Made by a program: the position numbers and the translations under genes
In this document: positions 1-5,378 of the stretch, in pieces
Position numbering within the stretch: the stretch's first letter is position 1
Layout of the letters: each line of letters begins with the position of its first letter
Notes under the pieces: model-generated
Told to the model about the DNA's origin: nothing
Seen by the model: the letters and a program-made list of their open reading frames with translations, nothing else
Database searches by the model: none
DNA from: Candidatus Sulfopaludibacter sp. SbA3
GTDB lineage: Bacteria > Acidobacteriota > Terriglobia > Bryobacterales > Bryobacteraceae
Length of the DNA stretch: 9,172 nucleotides
Assembly: GCA_945900935.1 (NCBI GenBank)
Contig: CAMDKT010000200.1
Span: 1 to 9,172, forward strand
Direction: 5' to 3'

Positions 1-334
1 CGGGGCTTGGCTCCATCGGCCACCGGCTTTCCGTGCGGCCAGCCAGTCCGTGCTCGCCAAAATTGACCCATTATGTTGTGCACAACATAATGGGTCCTCC
101 TCGCTGTTTGGTGTGGGTAAGGACGGGTGTGCGCAATGAGGGCATTCGGTTCCTGGAGGCGTCGGCAAGGAAGGAATCTCGAATGGATGAGGGGCGTGAG
201 GGAGTGCCGGGTTCCCTTCTTGGAGTTTGAAGTTGGAAACGACAATATCGCCGTCGCGGCGGTGGGAGTGTGGAACTCGCGCCTTTTTGCGATTTCCACG
301 GCCCGCCATTTCCACGACCGGTCTTGCGGGCCGA
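1..334. other. Gene-poor left edge, no supported CDS
   Basis: I find no convincing gene here. All plus-strand frames from the left edge stop early or give low-complexity translations without family resemblance. On the minus strand two frames stay open from about position 90 to the left edge. One would start at a TTG at 60-58 and the other at an ATG near 88-86, but the latter stops after five codons. A leftward gene beginning close to position 60 is therefore possible but too short in view to support. Base composition is less C-biased than in the genes to the right, which fits non-coding or decayed DNA. The one clear structure is the palindrome at 65-96. Confidence 0.5.
65..96. repeat. Perfect 32-bp palindrome, likely operator
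   Basis: Every base from 65 to 80 pairs with its partner from 96 back to 81, with no spacer and no mismatch; the symmetry breaks at 64/97. The core is TTGTGCACAA flanked by AT-rich arms ending in GGGTC. The core fits the T-N-G-T-NN-A-C-N-A pattern seen in operators of the FadR branch of GntR regulators, and LacI-type operators are similar gapless palindromes. The arms are AT-rich and no T-run follows, so an intrinsic terminator is unlikely. It could control a gene to the left, the shell operon about 590 bp to the right, or both. The symmetry is seen directly; the regulator family is inference. Confidence 0.7.
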
Positions 335-604
335 ATGCTCTTGCCAGGACCAGCTAAGCCGGCTCTCTTACCCATACCAAACAGCGAAAAACCCCGGAGC
401 CTGCAAGCGCGAATTGGTGTTCGCATCGACGAACTGGCCAGCAACCCCCGCGACTCCCGGATTTCCGCGCCGCTTAGAGGCGCGGGTGACCTGCAAAAAT
501 CCCGCGTGGGAGGGTGGAGTGTAGACTTCAAAATTGACGACGAGTCCCGAATCGTTTCTCTCGTCACGATCGAGAGGCGCGGTCAGGTGTACAAAAGGCT
601 GTGA
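335..604 (+). pseudogene. Orphan RelE/ParE-type toxin, probably decayed
   Basis: The reading frame continues upstream to an ATG at 227, but family resemblance is confined to the last 70 or so residues, so I use the internal ATG at 335 (89 aa), close to usual RelE/ParE length. The C-terminal two thirds follows the family layout: a helix with QARIGVRIDELASNPR, then a PLRGAGDLQKSRVGGW segment, then FKIDDESRIVSLVTIERRG and a final VYKRL. These match the RelE pattern of an Arg before the VG turn, an IDD hairpin and a terminal R-x-x-VY. The N-terminal part is Pro-rich and lacks a normal first strand and helix, and the usual Arg after the VG-turn aromatic is Ser. No antitoxin gene lies upstream or downstream. 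It is probably a remnant; a functional divergent toxin is the alternative. Confidence 0.5.
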
Positions 605-626
605 AGGCGTCGACCGGCGATCGTAG

Positions 627-636
627 CCCCCCCCCC
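627..636 (+). repeat. C10 homopolymer upstream of shell operon
   Basis: Ten consecutive C's sit about 50 bp before the BMC-H start codon, in the non-coding gap between the toxin remnant and the shell operon. The tract lies where a promoter or 5' leader would be, so slippage could alter promoter spacing. It may also mark a sequencing or assembly length uncertainty. Confidence 0.8.
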
Positions 637-676
637 AGATGACATACCCAGCCATTTACGCGATACTCGTATTCTC

Positions 677-681
677 GGAGG
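677..681 (+). promoter_or_regulatory. Shine-Dalgarno site of BMC-H gene
   Basis: GGAGG ends four bases before the ATG at 686. It is the strongest ribosome binding site in the window, as expected for the abundant hexameric shell protein, and it fixes the start. I could not identify a convincing -35/-10 pair upstream; TATTCT at 670-675 overlaps the ribosome site region and is too close to be useful. Confidence 0.65.
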
Positions 682-685
682 CCCA

Positions 686-973
686 ATGGGTGATGCAATC
701 GGAATGATCGAAACGCGCGGTTTGGTCGCCATGATCGAAGCCGCTGACGCCATGGTGAAAACCGCCAAAGTAACCGTAGTTGGCTGGGAAAAAGTCGGTT
801 CGGGCTACGTCACCGTTACCGTCCGCGGCGACGTCGCCGCCGTCCGCGCCGCCACTGACGCCGGGGCCGCCGCCGCCCGCCGCGTCGGTGAACTCATTTC
901 CGTTCACATCATTCCGCGCCCGCACAGCGGCCTGGAAAACGTCCTGCCTATCGGCAAGAGCAACGGAAAATGA
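686..973 (+). CDS. Bacterial microcompartment hexameric shell protein (BMC-H)
   Basis: This 95-aa protein is a canonical single-domain BMC-H subunit (Pfam BMC, PduA/CcmK type), which assembles as hexamers that tile the facets of a protein-shelled organelle. It opens with DAIGMIETRGLVAMIEAADAM, the family signature, and has the edge Lys at residue 25. The pore loop KVGSG is at 36-40, with G38-S39-G40 lining the central pore as in PduA. RVGELISVHIIPRPH at 66-80 forms the hexamer edge, including the Arg-Pro-His. A short 15-residue tail follows. A small Gly/Ser-lined pore in this family suits small polar metabolites; which one passes here is unknown. The start has a good ribosome site, and the stop overlaps the next gene by ATGA, so it is the first gene of the shell operon. 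No BMC-T or second BMC-H is present in the window. Confidence 0.97.
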   Translation: MGDAIGMIETRGLVAMIEAADAMVKTAKVTVVGWEKVGSGYVTVTVRGDVAAVRAATDAGAAAARRVGELISVHIIPRPHSGLENVLPIGKSNGK

Positions 974-1254
974 TCCTCGCTCGCGTCGTCGGAACCATCG
1001 TCGCCACCCGCAAAGACCCGCGACTGGAGGGCGCAAAACTCCTCATCTGCAAGCCTGTCTCGCCCGAAGGGAAAGACGAATCCGGTTACGTCGTCGCCAT
1101 CGACACCGTCAGCGCCGGCTTCCGCGAAACGGTCCTCCTCGTCAGCGGCTCCAGCGCCCGCATGGCCGAGGGCTGCAAAGATAAACCCATTGACACCGCC
1201 ATCATCGGCATCGTCGATTCGCTCTCCATCGACGAAGGCAGCAAAGGCGCCTAG
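970..1254 (+). CDS. Microcompartment vertex protein (BMC-P), first of three
   Basis: This 94-aa protein belongs to the EutN/CcmL (BMC-P) family, whose pentamers cap the twelve vertices of the shell. Features are the beta-barrel opening MILARVVGTIVATRKDPRLEG, the KLLICKPVSPEG strand at 23-34, VAIDTVSAG at 42-50 and the closing IIGIVDSLSI at 78-87. The family usually has D-x-V-G-A-G followed by a small linker and G/E; here this reads DTVSAGFRE, a mild departure at the pentamer pore side. The start codon overlaps the BMC-H stop (ATGA), which implies translational coupling. The next gene begins 3 bp after its stop. Assignment to the family is firm. Which of the three vertex proteins dominates in the shell cannot be told from sequence. 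Confidence 0.95.
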   Translation: MILARVVGTIVATRKDPRLEGAKLLICKPVSPEGKDESGYVVAIDTVSAGFRETVLLVSGSSARMAEGCKDKPIDTAIIGIVDSLSIDEGSKGA

Positions 1255-1260
1255 CCCATG
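1245..1260 (+). repeat. Repeated BMC-P junction, copy 1
   Basis: AGGCGCCTAGCCCATG spans the end of the first BMC-P gene, its TAG stop and the ATG of the second. It matches the junction at 1524-1539 in 14 of 16 bases, differing only in the stop codon (TAG against TGA). The shared AGG lies about ten bases from the ATG and may serve as a weak ribosome site. Confidence 0.75.
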
Positions 1261-1533
1261 TACCTCGGTCGCGTCATCGGTCGCGTCTGGTCCACTGTCA
1301 AGGACCCCGCTCTCGCCGCCCAGCGGCTGCTGCTCGTGCAGCCCCTAACGCCGGAAGGCCTTCCAACCGGGAAACGCCTCGTCGTCACCGACGCCGTGGG
1401 CGCAGGCGCAAATGAACTCGTCTACTGGTCGAAAGGCAAGGAGTCCAGCTTCCCGTTTCTGCCCAACGAAGTCCCTACTGAGATGACGATCGTTGGCATT
1501 GTTGACGCCCTCAACGTGGATCGAGGCGCCTGA
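1258..1533 (+). CDS. Microcompartment vertex protein (BMC-P), second of three
   Basis: This 91-aa EutN/CcmL-family protein is predicted to form pentamers at the shell vertices. It starts MYLGRVIGRVWSTVKDP, the family opening, then has RLLLVQPLTPEG at 23-34, VVTDAVGAGANELVYWSKG at 42-60 (closest of the three to the classical DAVGAG motif) and IVGIVDALNV at 78-87. It differs from its neighbours in residues 58-76, where it has an aromatic loop (YWSKGKESSFPFLPN) in place of the SGSSARM or TEGYSAM type segment. That change could alter the concave or convex face of the pentamer. It lies 3 bp from both the preceding stop and the following start, and both junctions have nearly the same sequence. No long extension that would bind cargo is visible. 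Confidence 0.94.
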   Translation: MYLGRVIGRVWSTVKDPALAAQRLLLVQPLTPEGLPTGKRLVVTDAVGAGANELVYWSKGKESSFPFLPNEVPTEMTIVGIVDALNVDRGA

Positions 1534-1539
1534 CCCATG
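1524..1539 (+). repeat. Repeated BMC-P junction, copy 2
   Basis: AGGCGCCTGACCCATG joins the second and third BMC-P genes and repeats the 1245-1260 junction. The repeat suggests that the vertex genes arose by tandem duplication with the intergenic linker included, or that recent exchange has kept the linker alike while the proteins diverged. Confidence 0.75.
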
Positions 1540-1845
1540 CTCATCGCCCGTATCATCGGCGACGTCACCGCCACCCACAAACACCCCAGCCACGAAGGCC
1601 AGAAACTCCTCCTCGTTCAGCCAGTGGAATTGGATCTGAAAACGCCGCGCGGCGACGCCGTTATCGCCGTCGATTCCGTCGATGCCGGCCTCGGTGATCT
1701 CGTTCTCCTCGTCACCGAAGGCTATAGCGCCATGACCAGCGTCAATCGGCCCAATTCACCGATTGACATGGCCGTCCTCGGGGTGATCGACACCGTCAAC
1801 ATCCCCTCTTCTCCGCCGCATCCGGCTGTTCGGCCCCCGGTATAG
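1537..1845 (+). CDS. Microcompartment vertex protein (BMC-P), third of three
   Basis: This 102-aa protein is the third EutN/CcmL-family pentameric vertex protein. The barrel signature is MLIARIIGDVTATHKHPSHEG, QKLLLVQPVEL at 22-32, VIAVDSVDAGLGDLVLLVTEG at 42-62 and MAVLGVIDTVNI at 78-89. It keeps the G-x-G-D segment after the DSVDAG motif and has a longer loop at residues 30-41. After the domain ends near residue 89 a Pro-rich tail (SSPPHPAVRPPV) follows, encoded by the stretch that is also the 3' end of the convergent membrane-protein gene. The 90-bp overlap means the tail may be shaped by the opposite strand rather than by shell function. It ends the shell operon; no terminator hairpin follows, and no enzyme gene continues the operon. 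Confidence 0.94.
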   Translation: MLIARIIGDVTATHKHPSHEGQKLLLVQPVELDLKTPRGDAVIAVDSVDAGLGDLVLLVTEGYSAMTSVNRPNSPIDMAVLGVIDTVNIPSSPPHPAVRPPV

Positions 1846-2346
1846 CAGCACTCCCGCCAGCCAGACTCCACCCAATAGCCGGAAGACCGTCACCACACCA
1901 AACAGCATGTGTAACCTGGCGAACCGCGCCCGGTCCGCCATCAGCATCTCCGCCGGCCGGAAGTCCAGAATTCGTCCCTGCGACACTACTTGCGGCGTCA
2001 ACAGAAAGTGGGACGCGAACGCGGCCAGCAACAGCACCCCGGCCAGAATCGTCGCCCTGCGGTTATAGTTCGAAAGGAGCAGCAACGATGTCAGGGCGAG
2101 CAGGATTCCCAATTCCCCCAACCCCGAAACCTCAAACAAAGTCCGGTTGATTTCCGCCGCCACATACCGAAACAGTTGGTGGACCATCGGCTCACCCAGC
2201 ACCACCAACGCGGGCCCCGCCTCGGTGGGCGGCGTCTTCGCTATATTGTTCGCCACTTGGAATCCCAACGCCGCCACGCAGGCAATCGTCACGACCAAGG
2301 CGAACCAGGCTCCCAGCAGAAATGTGATAAGTCTTCGTGTATGCAT
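1756..2346 (-). CDS. Four-helix membrane protein, DUF4149/TMEM205-like
   Basis: This predicted inner-membrane protein has 196 aa. I chose the ATG at 2346 because it is followed at once by a basic stretch and a hydrophobic helix (HTRRLITFLLGAWFALVV); the frame is open further upstream but there it is antisense to the sulfatase. Hydrophobic segments lie near residues 6-30, 74-92, 97-117 and 145-168. A polar loop between helices 1 and 2 ends in LGEPMVHQLFRYVAAEINR, and RARFARLHMLFG precedes helix 4. The R-x-x-RLH element before the last helix and the overall layout resemble DUF4149 proteins, whose function is unknown. The tail (residues 171-196) is highly charged and encoded antisense to the third BMC-P gene. 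Its start codon is only 24 bp from the divergent sulfatase start. The family call is moderate; membrane location is well supported. Confidence 0.7.
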   Translation of the reverse strand: MHTRRLITFLLGAWFALVVTIACVAALGFQVANNIAKTPPTEAGPALVVLGEPMVHQLFRYVAAEINRTLFEVSGLGELGILLALTSLLLLSNYNRRATILAGVLLLAAFASHFLLTPQVVSQGRILDFRPAEMLMADRARFARLHMLFGVVTVFRLLGGVWLAGVLLYRGPNSRMRRRRGDVDGVDHPEDGHVNR

Positions 2347-2370
2347 GTAAACTGACCATTTTAACGCATC

Positions 2371-3678
2371 ATGCGCCGCCGCCACTTTCTTCAACTCCTC
2401 GCCGCCTCTCCCGCGCCTCCCAATATCATCCTCGCCATGGCTGACGATCAGGGCTGGGGCGACACTTCCTATAACGGGAATCACATCCTTTCCACGCCGA
2501 ATCTCGACGCCATGGCCAAGGCCGCCATCCGCTTCGACCGCTTCTATTCCGGCGCTCCCGTCTGCTCGCCAACCCGTGGCAGCGCGCTCACCGGCCGCCA
2601 TCCCTTCCGCTACGGAATCTTTTTCGCCAACGCTGACGGCGGTACCGACTCCCCTTCCAAATACCCCCTCCCCGCTCGCGAACAAACGCTTCCCGAATTC
2701 CTCAAGCCCCTCGGTTATTCCACCGGCCATTTCGGCAAATGGCACCTCGGCGACTTCTCCGGCCTCATGCGTTCCGCGCCCACTGACAATGGCTTCGACG
2801 AGTTCTTCTCTACCACGCGCAAAGTCACCACCGTCAACCCCGAATCCTACTGGACGCACAACGGCCCCGTCTCCGCCGCGCAACTCGAAGGCGATGACTC
2901 CCGCATCCTCATGGACGCCGCCGTCTCCTTCATTGAACGAGCCGCCCAAGCCGGCAAGCCCTTCTTCGCCGTCATCTGGTTCCACGCGCCGCATGAACCC
3001 GTTGCCGCCACCGAACGCCATCGCGCGCCCTACACCCAATACCCCAGCAAGCCCGAAAACTACTACGGCGCCATCGCCTCTCTCGACGAACAAATGGGCC
3101 GCCTTCGCGAGACACTCCGCTATCTCAAAATCGAGCGCAACACCATGCTCTGGTACGCCAGTGACAACGGCCCCGAAGGCGACCGCCAATCCGCAGCCTG
3201 GCCCGGCAATGCCGGCCCTTTCCGGGGCCGTAAACGCAGCCTCTTCGAAGGCGGCATTCGTGTGCCGGCACTGCTGGAATGGCCCGCCCGCTACAGCTCA
3301 CCCAAGGTCATTCGCGCCGCCGCTTCCACCAGCGACTACCTCCCCACCATTCTCTCCGCCCTCAATCAGCCGCTTCCGAAAGAGCTTGACGGCATCAACC
3401 TCCTCCCCATCCTCGACGGCAAACGGCCTCTCCGCCAATCGCCTCTGGCCTTTGAAACCATCAACGACTCGCGCGGTTCACCAAAGCTGGGCTGGATTGA
3501 GGATCGCTGGAAACTCCTCACCAATCTCGACGGCAAGGAAGAAATGCTCTTCGATCTCGATGCCGATCCCGAAGAGCAGATGAACCTCGCCGGAAGCCAG
3601 CCGCGGATTGCCTCCTCGCTTCGTGCCAAACTCGAAAGGTGGCGCGCCTCCTGCGCCCGCAGCCGACAAGGACTCTAA
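2371..3678 (+). CDS. Formylglycine-dependent sulfatase, exported
   Basis: This 435-aa family S1 (arylsulfatase A-like) enzyme hydrolyses sulfate esters, probably on sulfated sugars or glycans. It opens with a short twin-arginine leader (MRRRHFLQLLAAS) and runs into PNIILAMADDQGWGD, whose D25-D26 are calcium ligands. The CSPTRG motif at 65-70 carries Cys65, which a formylglycine-generating enzyme converts to the catalytic residue (C-x-P-x-R). Further active-site elements are GKWHLGD at 122-128 (K123, H125), HAPHEP at 205-210, SDNGPEG at 264-270 (D265, N266) and GRKRSLFEGGIRVP at 286-299. The C-terminal subdomain ends with FDLDADPEEQMNLA, typical of these enzymes. Length is at the lower end of the family. 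The substrate cannot be told. No formylglycine-generating enzyme lies in the window. The next gene starts 2 bp after its stop, so they form an operon. Confidence 0.95.
   Translation: MRRRHFLQLLAASPAPPNIILAMADDQGWGDTSYNGNHILSTPNLDAMAKAAIRFDRFYSGAPVCSPTRGSALTGRHPFRYGIFFANADGGTDSPSKYPLPAREQTLPEFLKPLGYSTGHFGKWHLGDFSGLMRSAPTDNGFDEFFSTTRKVTTVNPESYWTHNGPVSAAQLEGDDSRILMDAAVSFIERAAQAGKPFFAVIWFHAPHEPVAATERHRAPYTQYPSKPENYYGAIASLDEQMGRLRETLRYLKIERNTMLWYASDNGPEGDRQSAAWPGNAGPFRGRKRSLFEGGIRVPALLEWPARYSSPKVIRAAASTSDYLPTILSALNQPLPKELDGINLLPILDGKRPLRQSPLAFETINDSRGSPKLGWIEDRWKLLTNLDGKEEMLFDLDADPEEQMNLAGSQPRIASSLRAKLERWRASCARSRQGL
3668..3672 (+). promoter_or_regulatory. Shine-Dalgarno site of amidohydrolase gene
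   Basis: AAGGA lies eight bases before the ATG at 3681, inside the last codons of the sulfatase gene. It decides the start in favour of 3681 over the in-frame upstream ATG at 3639, which would add 14 residues ahead of an intact signal peptide. Confidence 0.6.
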
Positions 3679-3680
3679 CC

Positions 3681-5378
3681 ATGCGCTTCTTCTTATTTCT
3701 GGCCGCTCTTCCCCTGCTCTCCGCCGACGCCGATCTCATTCTCCACAACGGGAAGATCGTCACCGCCGATGTCCGCTTCAACGTCGTCGAAGCCATCGCC
3801 ATCAAAGCCGGTAAAATCACGCGCACGGGCACAAGCATCGCCATCCTTGCCGCCGAGAAAGGCCCGCGCACCAACGTCGTCGATCTTGCCGGAAAGACCG
3901 TCCTGCCCGGTCTCATCGACGCCCACGTCCACGCCATCGGCGCGGGCTTGAGCGAGTTCAAATCCAAGCTCCCGCCGCTCGATTCCATCGCCGATATCCA
4001 GAACTACATCCGCGAAAAGGCCAAGACAACGCCGACCGGCGAATGGATCATCGTCCCCCGCACGCTCCCTCCGCGTCTCAAGGAACAGCGCTTCCCGACG
4101 AAGACAGATCTCGACGTCGTCACCACGCATCCGGTCGCCTTCGATGGCAGCTACGTCTGGTCCGCCAACACCGCCGGTCTCAAGTTGAGCGGCATCACCC
4201 GCGACACGCCCAACCCCGCCGGCGGCGAAGTCGTCAAAGGCCCCGACGGTGAGCCCAATGGAATCCTGCGCGCCGCCAACCAACTCCTGAAAGGCATTCG
4301 AGACGAAGCCCGCGCCACCGAAACCGAACGGCAGCAGGCGCTCGAAACCATGCTCAAGCTTTACGCCGCCGCCGGTCTCACCACCGTGGGCGACCGCGCC
4401 GTCACCGCCCTCGACGTCACGACCTATCAGGCCCTCAAAGCCCAATGCCGCCTTCCCGTCCGCGCGGTTCTCACATGGCGCATCGACGCCTCGCGCCCCA
4501 TCGAGAAAATCGAGGAGGAGATCAACGCCAAAACCTGGACCACCAATCAAGGCGACGAGCGCCTGAAGTTCGGCACATTCAAAGTCACTCTCGATGGCGG
4601 CCAGTCCGTCGGCACCGCGTATCAACGCATGCCCTACGGCCCCTATGGCCGCCAACTCTACGGCCAGACCAATCCCGACGCCCGCGGAACGCTCTTCGTC
4701 GATCGCGAAAAGCTCACCCGCATCTTCCGCGCCGCGCGCAACAAAGGCTGGCAACTGACATCTCACGCGCAAGGCGGCGCGGCCATCGATGTCCTGCTCG
4801 ACGCCTTCGAAGCGCTCGACAAAGAGAAGCCCATCGCCCCGTCCCGCTCCCATGTCATGCACGGCAGTTTCATGAGCGAAGAGGCCATCGCCCGCATGAA
4901 GAAAATGGGTATCCTCGCCGACGTGCAAGGCGGCTGGCTGCACTTCGACGTGCCCGCGCTCGAACAGGTCTTCGGCTACAAGAACATGCGCTACTTCTTC
5001 CCGCTGCAGTCGTATCTGAAGTCCGGCATCATCATCGCCGGCGGCAGCGATCACATGATCGGCCACGACAAGAATCGCGCAGTCAATGCCTTCAACCCCT
5101 TCTTCAATATGTGGATGTCCATCTCCCGCAAAACGCGCGAGGGCAAGCTTATCTATCCCGAAGAGAAAATCACTCGCGAACAGGCCTTGCGCATGTACAC
5201 CAACGGCTCAGCCTATCTGCACTTCAGCGAGAAAACGCTCGGATCGCTGGAGGCCGGCAAGCTCGCCGACCTCGTCATCATCGACAAGGATTTCCTCGCG
5301 TGCCCCGAAGATGACATCCGCCATATTCAGGCGCTCGCCACCGTCGTCGAGGGCAAACTCGTCTACGGCACTCTTTGA
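3681..5378 (+). CDS. Amidohydrolase family 3 (YtcJ-like) metal-dependent hydrolase, exported
   Basis: This 565-aa member of the amidohydrolase superfamily (Amidohydro_3, YtcJ/NfdA-like) hydrolyses C-N or related bonds on an unknown substrate. A signal peptide (MRFFLFLAALPLLSADA) precedes the beta-sandwich strand DLILHNGKIVTAD at 18-30. The metal site shows VLPGLIDAHVHA (H82, H84), LKFGTFKVTLDGG with K301 as a candidate bridging Lys, SHAQGG (H362), HVMHG (H391/H394) and GGSDHMIG (D457). The sandwich closes with GSLEAGKLADLVIIDKDF and VVEGKLVYG, the standard family ending. The start at 3681 is 2 bp after the sulfatase stop with a good ribosome site, so the two are likely co-transcribed and act in the same place on the same material. 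Its stop region overlaps the convergent ThuA-like gene by 16 bp. The export signal is notable, since many relatives are cytoplasmic. Confidence 0.93.
   Translation: MRFFLFLAALPLLSADADLILHNGKIVTADVRFNVVEAIAIKAGKITRTGTSIAILAAEKGPRTNVVDLAGKTVLPGLIDAHVHAIGAGLSEFKSKLPPLDSIADIQNYIREKAKTTPTGEWIIVPRTLPPRLKEQRFPTKTDLDVVTTHPVAFDGSYVWSANTAGLKLSGITRDTPNPAGGEVVKGPDGEPNGILRAANQLLKGIRDEARATETERQQALETMLKLYAAAGLTTVGDRAVTALDVTTYQALKAQCRLPVRAVLTWRIDASRPIEKIEEEINAKTWTTNQGDERLKFGTFKVTLDGGQSVGTAYQRMPYGPYGRQLYGQTNPDARGTLFVDREKLTRIFRAARNKGWQLTSHAQGGAAIDVLLDAFEALDKEKPIAPSRSHVMHGSFMSEEAIARMKKMGILADVQGGWLHFDVPALEQVFGYKNMRYFFPLQSYLKSGIIIAGGSDHMIGHDKNRAVNAFNPFFNMWMSISRKTREGKLIYPEEKITREQALRMYTNGSAYLHFSEKTLGSLEAGKLADLVIIDKDFLACPEDDIRHIQALATVVEGKLVYGTL

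Noticed and set aside
1..60. Leftward CDS beginning at the TTG at 60-58 (20 codons to the edge)
   Set aside because: Too short to judge, no recognisable family, and no ribosome site other than inside the palindrome. A GAGGAGG on the minus strand near 96-104 leads to an ATG that stops after five codons.
71..90. Possible dif/Xer recombination site, because TTATGTT and AACATAA resemble Xer half-sites around a 6-bp centre
   Set aside because: The arms are inside-out relative to a real dif site (TTATG left and CATAA right instead of the reverse), and the perfect symmetry extends well beyond the arms.
65..96. Intrinsic terminator or CRISPR-like repeat
   Set aside because: No T-run, no loop and AT-rich arms; only one copy in the window.
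368..655. Minus-strand 95-aa reading frame opposite the toxin remnant
   Set aside because: No family features. The plus-strand frame explains the conserved pattern, and the antisense frame is its shadow.
2347..3189. Upstream extension of the membrane-protein frame to 3189 on the minus strand
   Set aside because: The extra 281 residues are antisense to the sulfatase and low in complexity; the hydrophobic leader begins at the ATG at 2346.
3693..5066. Long 457-aa minus-strand frame opposite the amidohydrolase
   Set aside because: Gly/Asp/Val/Ala-rich translation typical of the antisense of GC-rich coding DNA; the plus strand is a clear enzyme.
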